From: Agapetus fuscipes
Lineage: Eukaryota > Arthropoda > Insecta > Trichoptera > Glossosomatidae
DNA: 64,000 nt
NCBI GenBank assembly: GCA_951799405.1
Contig: OX637354.1
Coordinates: 2,604,001 to 2,668,000 of the forward strand
Direction: 5' to 3'
Shown: piece after piece, positions 63,683 to 64,000 of the stretch
Layout: each line of letters opens with the position of its first letter
Numbering within the stretch: position 1 is the first letter of the stretch
Program-made: the position numbers and the translations under genes
Notes under the pieces: generated by a model
What the model saw: only the letters and a program-made list of their open reading frames with translations
The model's database searches: none
What the model was told of the DNA's origin: nothing

Positions 63683-63865
63683 TTAGATGGGTTTGATCTT
63701 GAAGTGCAGGCCGATGAGGGAGAACACGAGGCACTTGAGGTCCTGCACCAGGTAGTAGAAGCAGCGCAGCCCCTCGGGGTCCCGCGACTGGTTCACGTCC
63801 ACCAGGGAGCCCGTCTTGGAGGTGGTGAAGGAGATGTGCTCCTCACCAATCACAATCTCCAACTC
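63683..63865 (-). CDS. mago: mago nashi, last coding exon (partial gene)
   Basis: Encodes the last ~60 residues of Mago nashi, the core exon-junction-complex protein that pairs with Y14/Tsunagi and acts in mRNA localisation, splicing and surveillance. The translation starts [17 protein letters not shown] and ends [15 protein letters not shown] followed by TAA at 63683-63685, matching the very conserved C-terminus of the family. An acceptor site (pyrimidine-rich, then TTGCAG) lies just upstream at 63866-63871, giving a phase-0 junction after the Gln codon of RQELEIV in the preceding exon, which is outside the window. [10 protein letters not shown] and LRCFYYL agree with insect versions. The exon is clearly GC-richer than its surroundings. 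No near polyadenylation signal is visible; the first minus-strand AATAAA I see is near 63174-63179. Confidence 0.95.
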   Translation of the reverse strand, partial: ELEIVIGEEHISFTTSKTGSLVDVNQSRDPEGLRCFYYLVQDLKCLVFSLIGLHFKIKPI

Positions 63866-64000
63866 CTGCAAAGAAAGTGTCTCATATTGTTATGTTATCT
63901 TTAAAATAACATAAGTGTGAAGTCAGCGCAATGACGACTGGAGTGACGTCAGCGAGGCCGTAGCCGAAGGACAACCGAGTGCTGCCGAAGCGGCACGAAG
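63866..64000 (-). other. mago intron (3' part, incomplete)
   Basis: Sequence upstream of the mago terminal exon on the minus strand, ending in a consensus acceptor CTTTCTTTGCAG. The preceding exon is not in the window. The outermost 80 bases are unusually GC-rich for this locus. No coding segment recognised. Confidence 0.6.

Overview
The window is animal nuclear DNA, AT-rich and intron/intergenic in character, almost certainly from an arthropod with a large, repeat-filled genome. The best host-gene anchor is at the right edge: the last coding exon of mago nashi (exon-junction-complex subunit) on the minus strand (63683-63865). Its residues [10 protein letters not shown] and LRCFYY are the insect/arthropod form rather than the vertebrate form. 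A second probable host exon (57504-57767, minus) encodes a signal peptide followed by a short, basic, possibly hormone-like secreted protein; I could not identify it. I see no other convincing host gene, so about 99% of the window is intergenic or intronic and is made of nested mobile elements.

Repeat families, named here for convenience. SINE-A is tRNA-derived (Gln-like, anticodon-loop CTG in the least decayed copies); some copies carry a 5S-rRNA-derived head. SINE-B is tRNA-derived (GGTCGATAGCTCAGTTGG head). SINE-C is a ~250-bp unit starting TTCCTTGACTTATAGG and ending in TTAGATTATAGA repeats; it occurs nearly 40 times and is also the 3' end of LINE-I. SINE-D has a class-II (Ser/Leu-type) tRNA head. 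LINE-I and LINE-II are related endonuclease+RT non-LTR elements; LINE-III, -IV and -V are CR1/Jockey-type; an R1/I-like tail lies at the left end. A Penelope-like element (PLE) with a GIY-YIG domain and its ribozyme-bearing palindromic derivatives are present. DNA transposons are represented by hAT-type MITEs (8-bp target duplications), a 4-bp-duplication MITE family (MITE-4) and several fold-back families. There are solo-LTR-like repeats and minisatellites.

Layout: 0-9 kb, SINE clusters, LINE-I copy with internal deletion, LTR-like repeat. 9-19 kb, SINE-A/B/C mosaics, tandem repeat, MITE-4 copies including one split by a 775-bp unknown insert with a 17-bp duplication. 19-31 kb, 5S-headed SINE, fold-back MITEs, a hammerhead-bearing palindrome inside SINE-B, LINE tails, a minisatellite. 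31-40 kb, hAT MITE, LINE-V and LINE-I tails, solo LTR, a LINE-IV copy with a long open RT frame back-to-back with LINE-III. 40-54 kb, more SINEs, hAT MITE, GC-rich hairpin region, LTR-like repeat split by a double-hammerhead palindrome. 54-64 kb, LINE-II with a single nonsense codon inserted in SINE-C, the secreted-protein exon, triple nests of MITEs/SINE-C/PLE, and mago.

How they work together: two SINE-A subfamilies end in sequence matching two different LINEs in this window (LINE-III and LINE-V), and SINE-C matches the end of LINE-I. This is what one expects if the SINEs borrow LINE reverse transcriptases. The most notable signals are the hammerhead-ribozyme-like motifs with covarying stems in PLE-derived palindromes flanked by 12-bp target duplications, and the 5S-tRNA chimeric SINE. 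All family names and boundaries come from reading the sequence by eye; no database search was possible.
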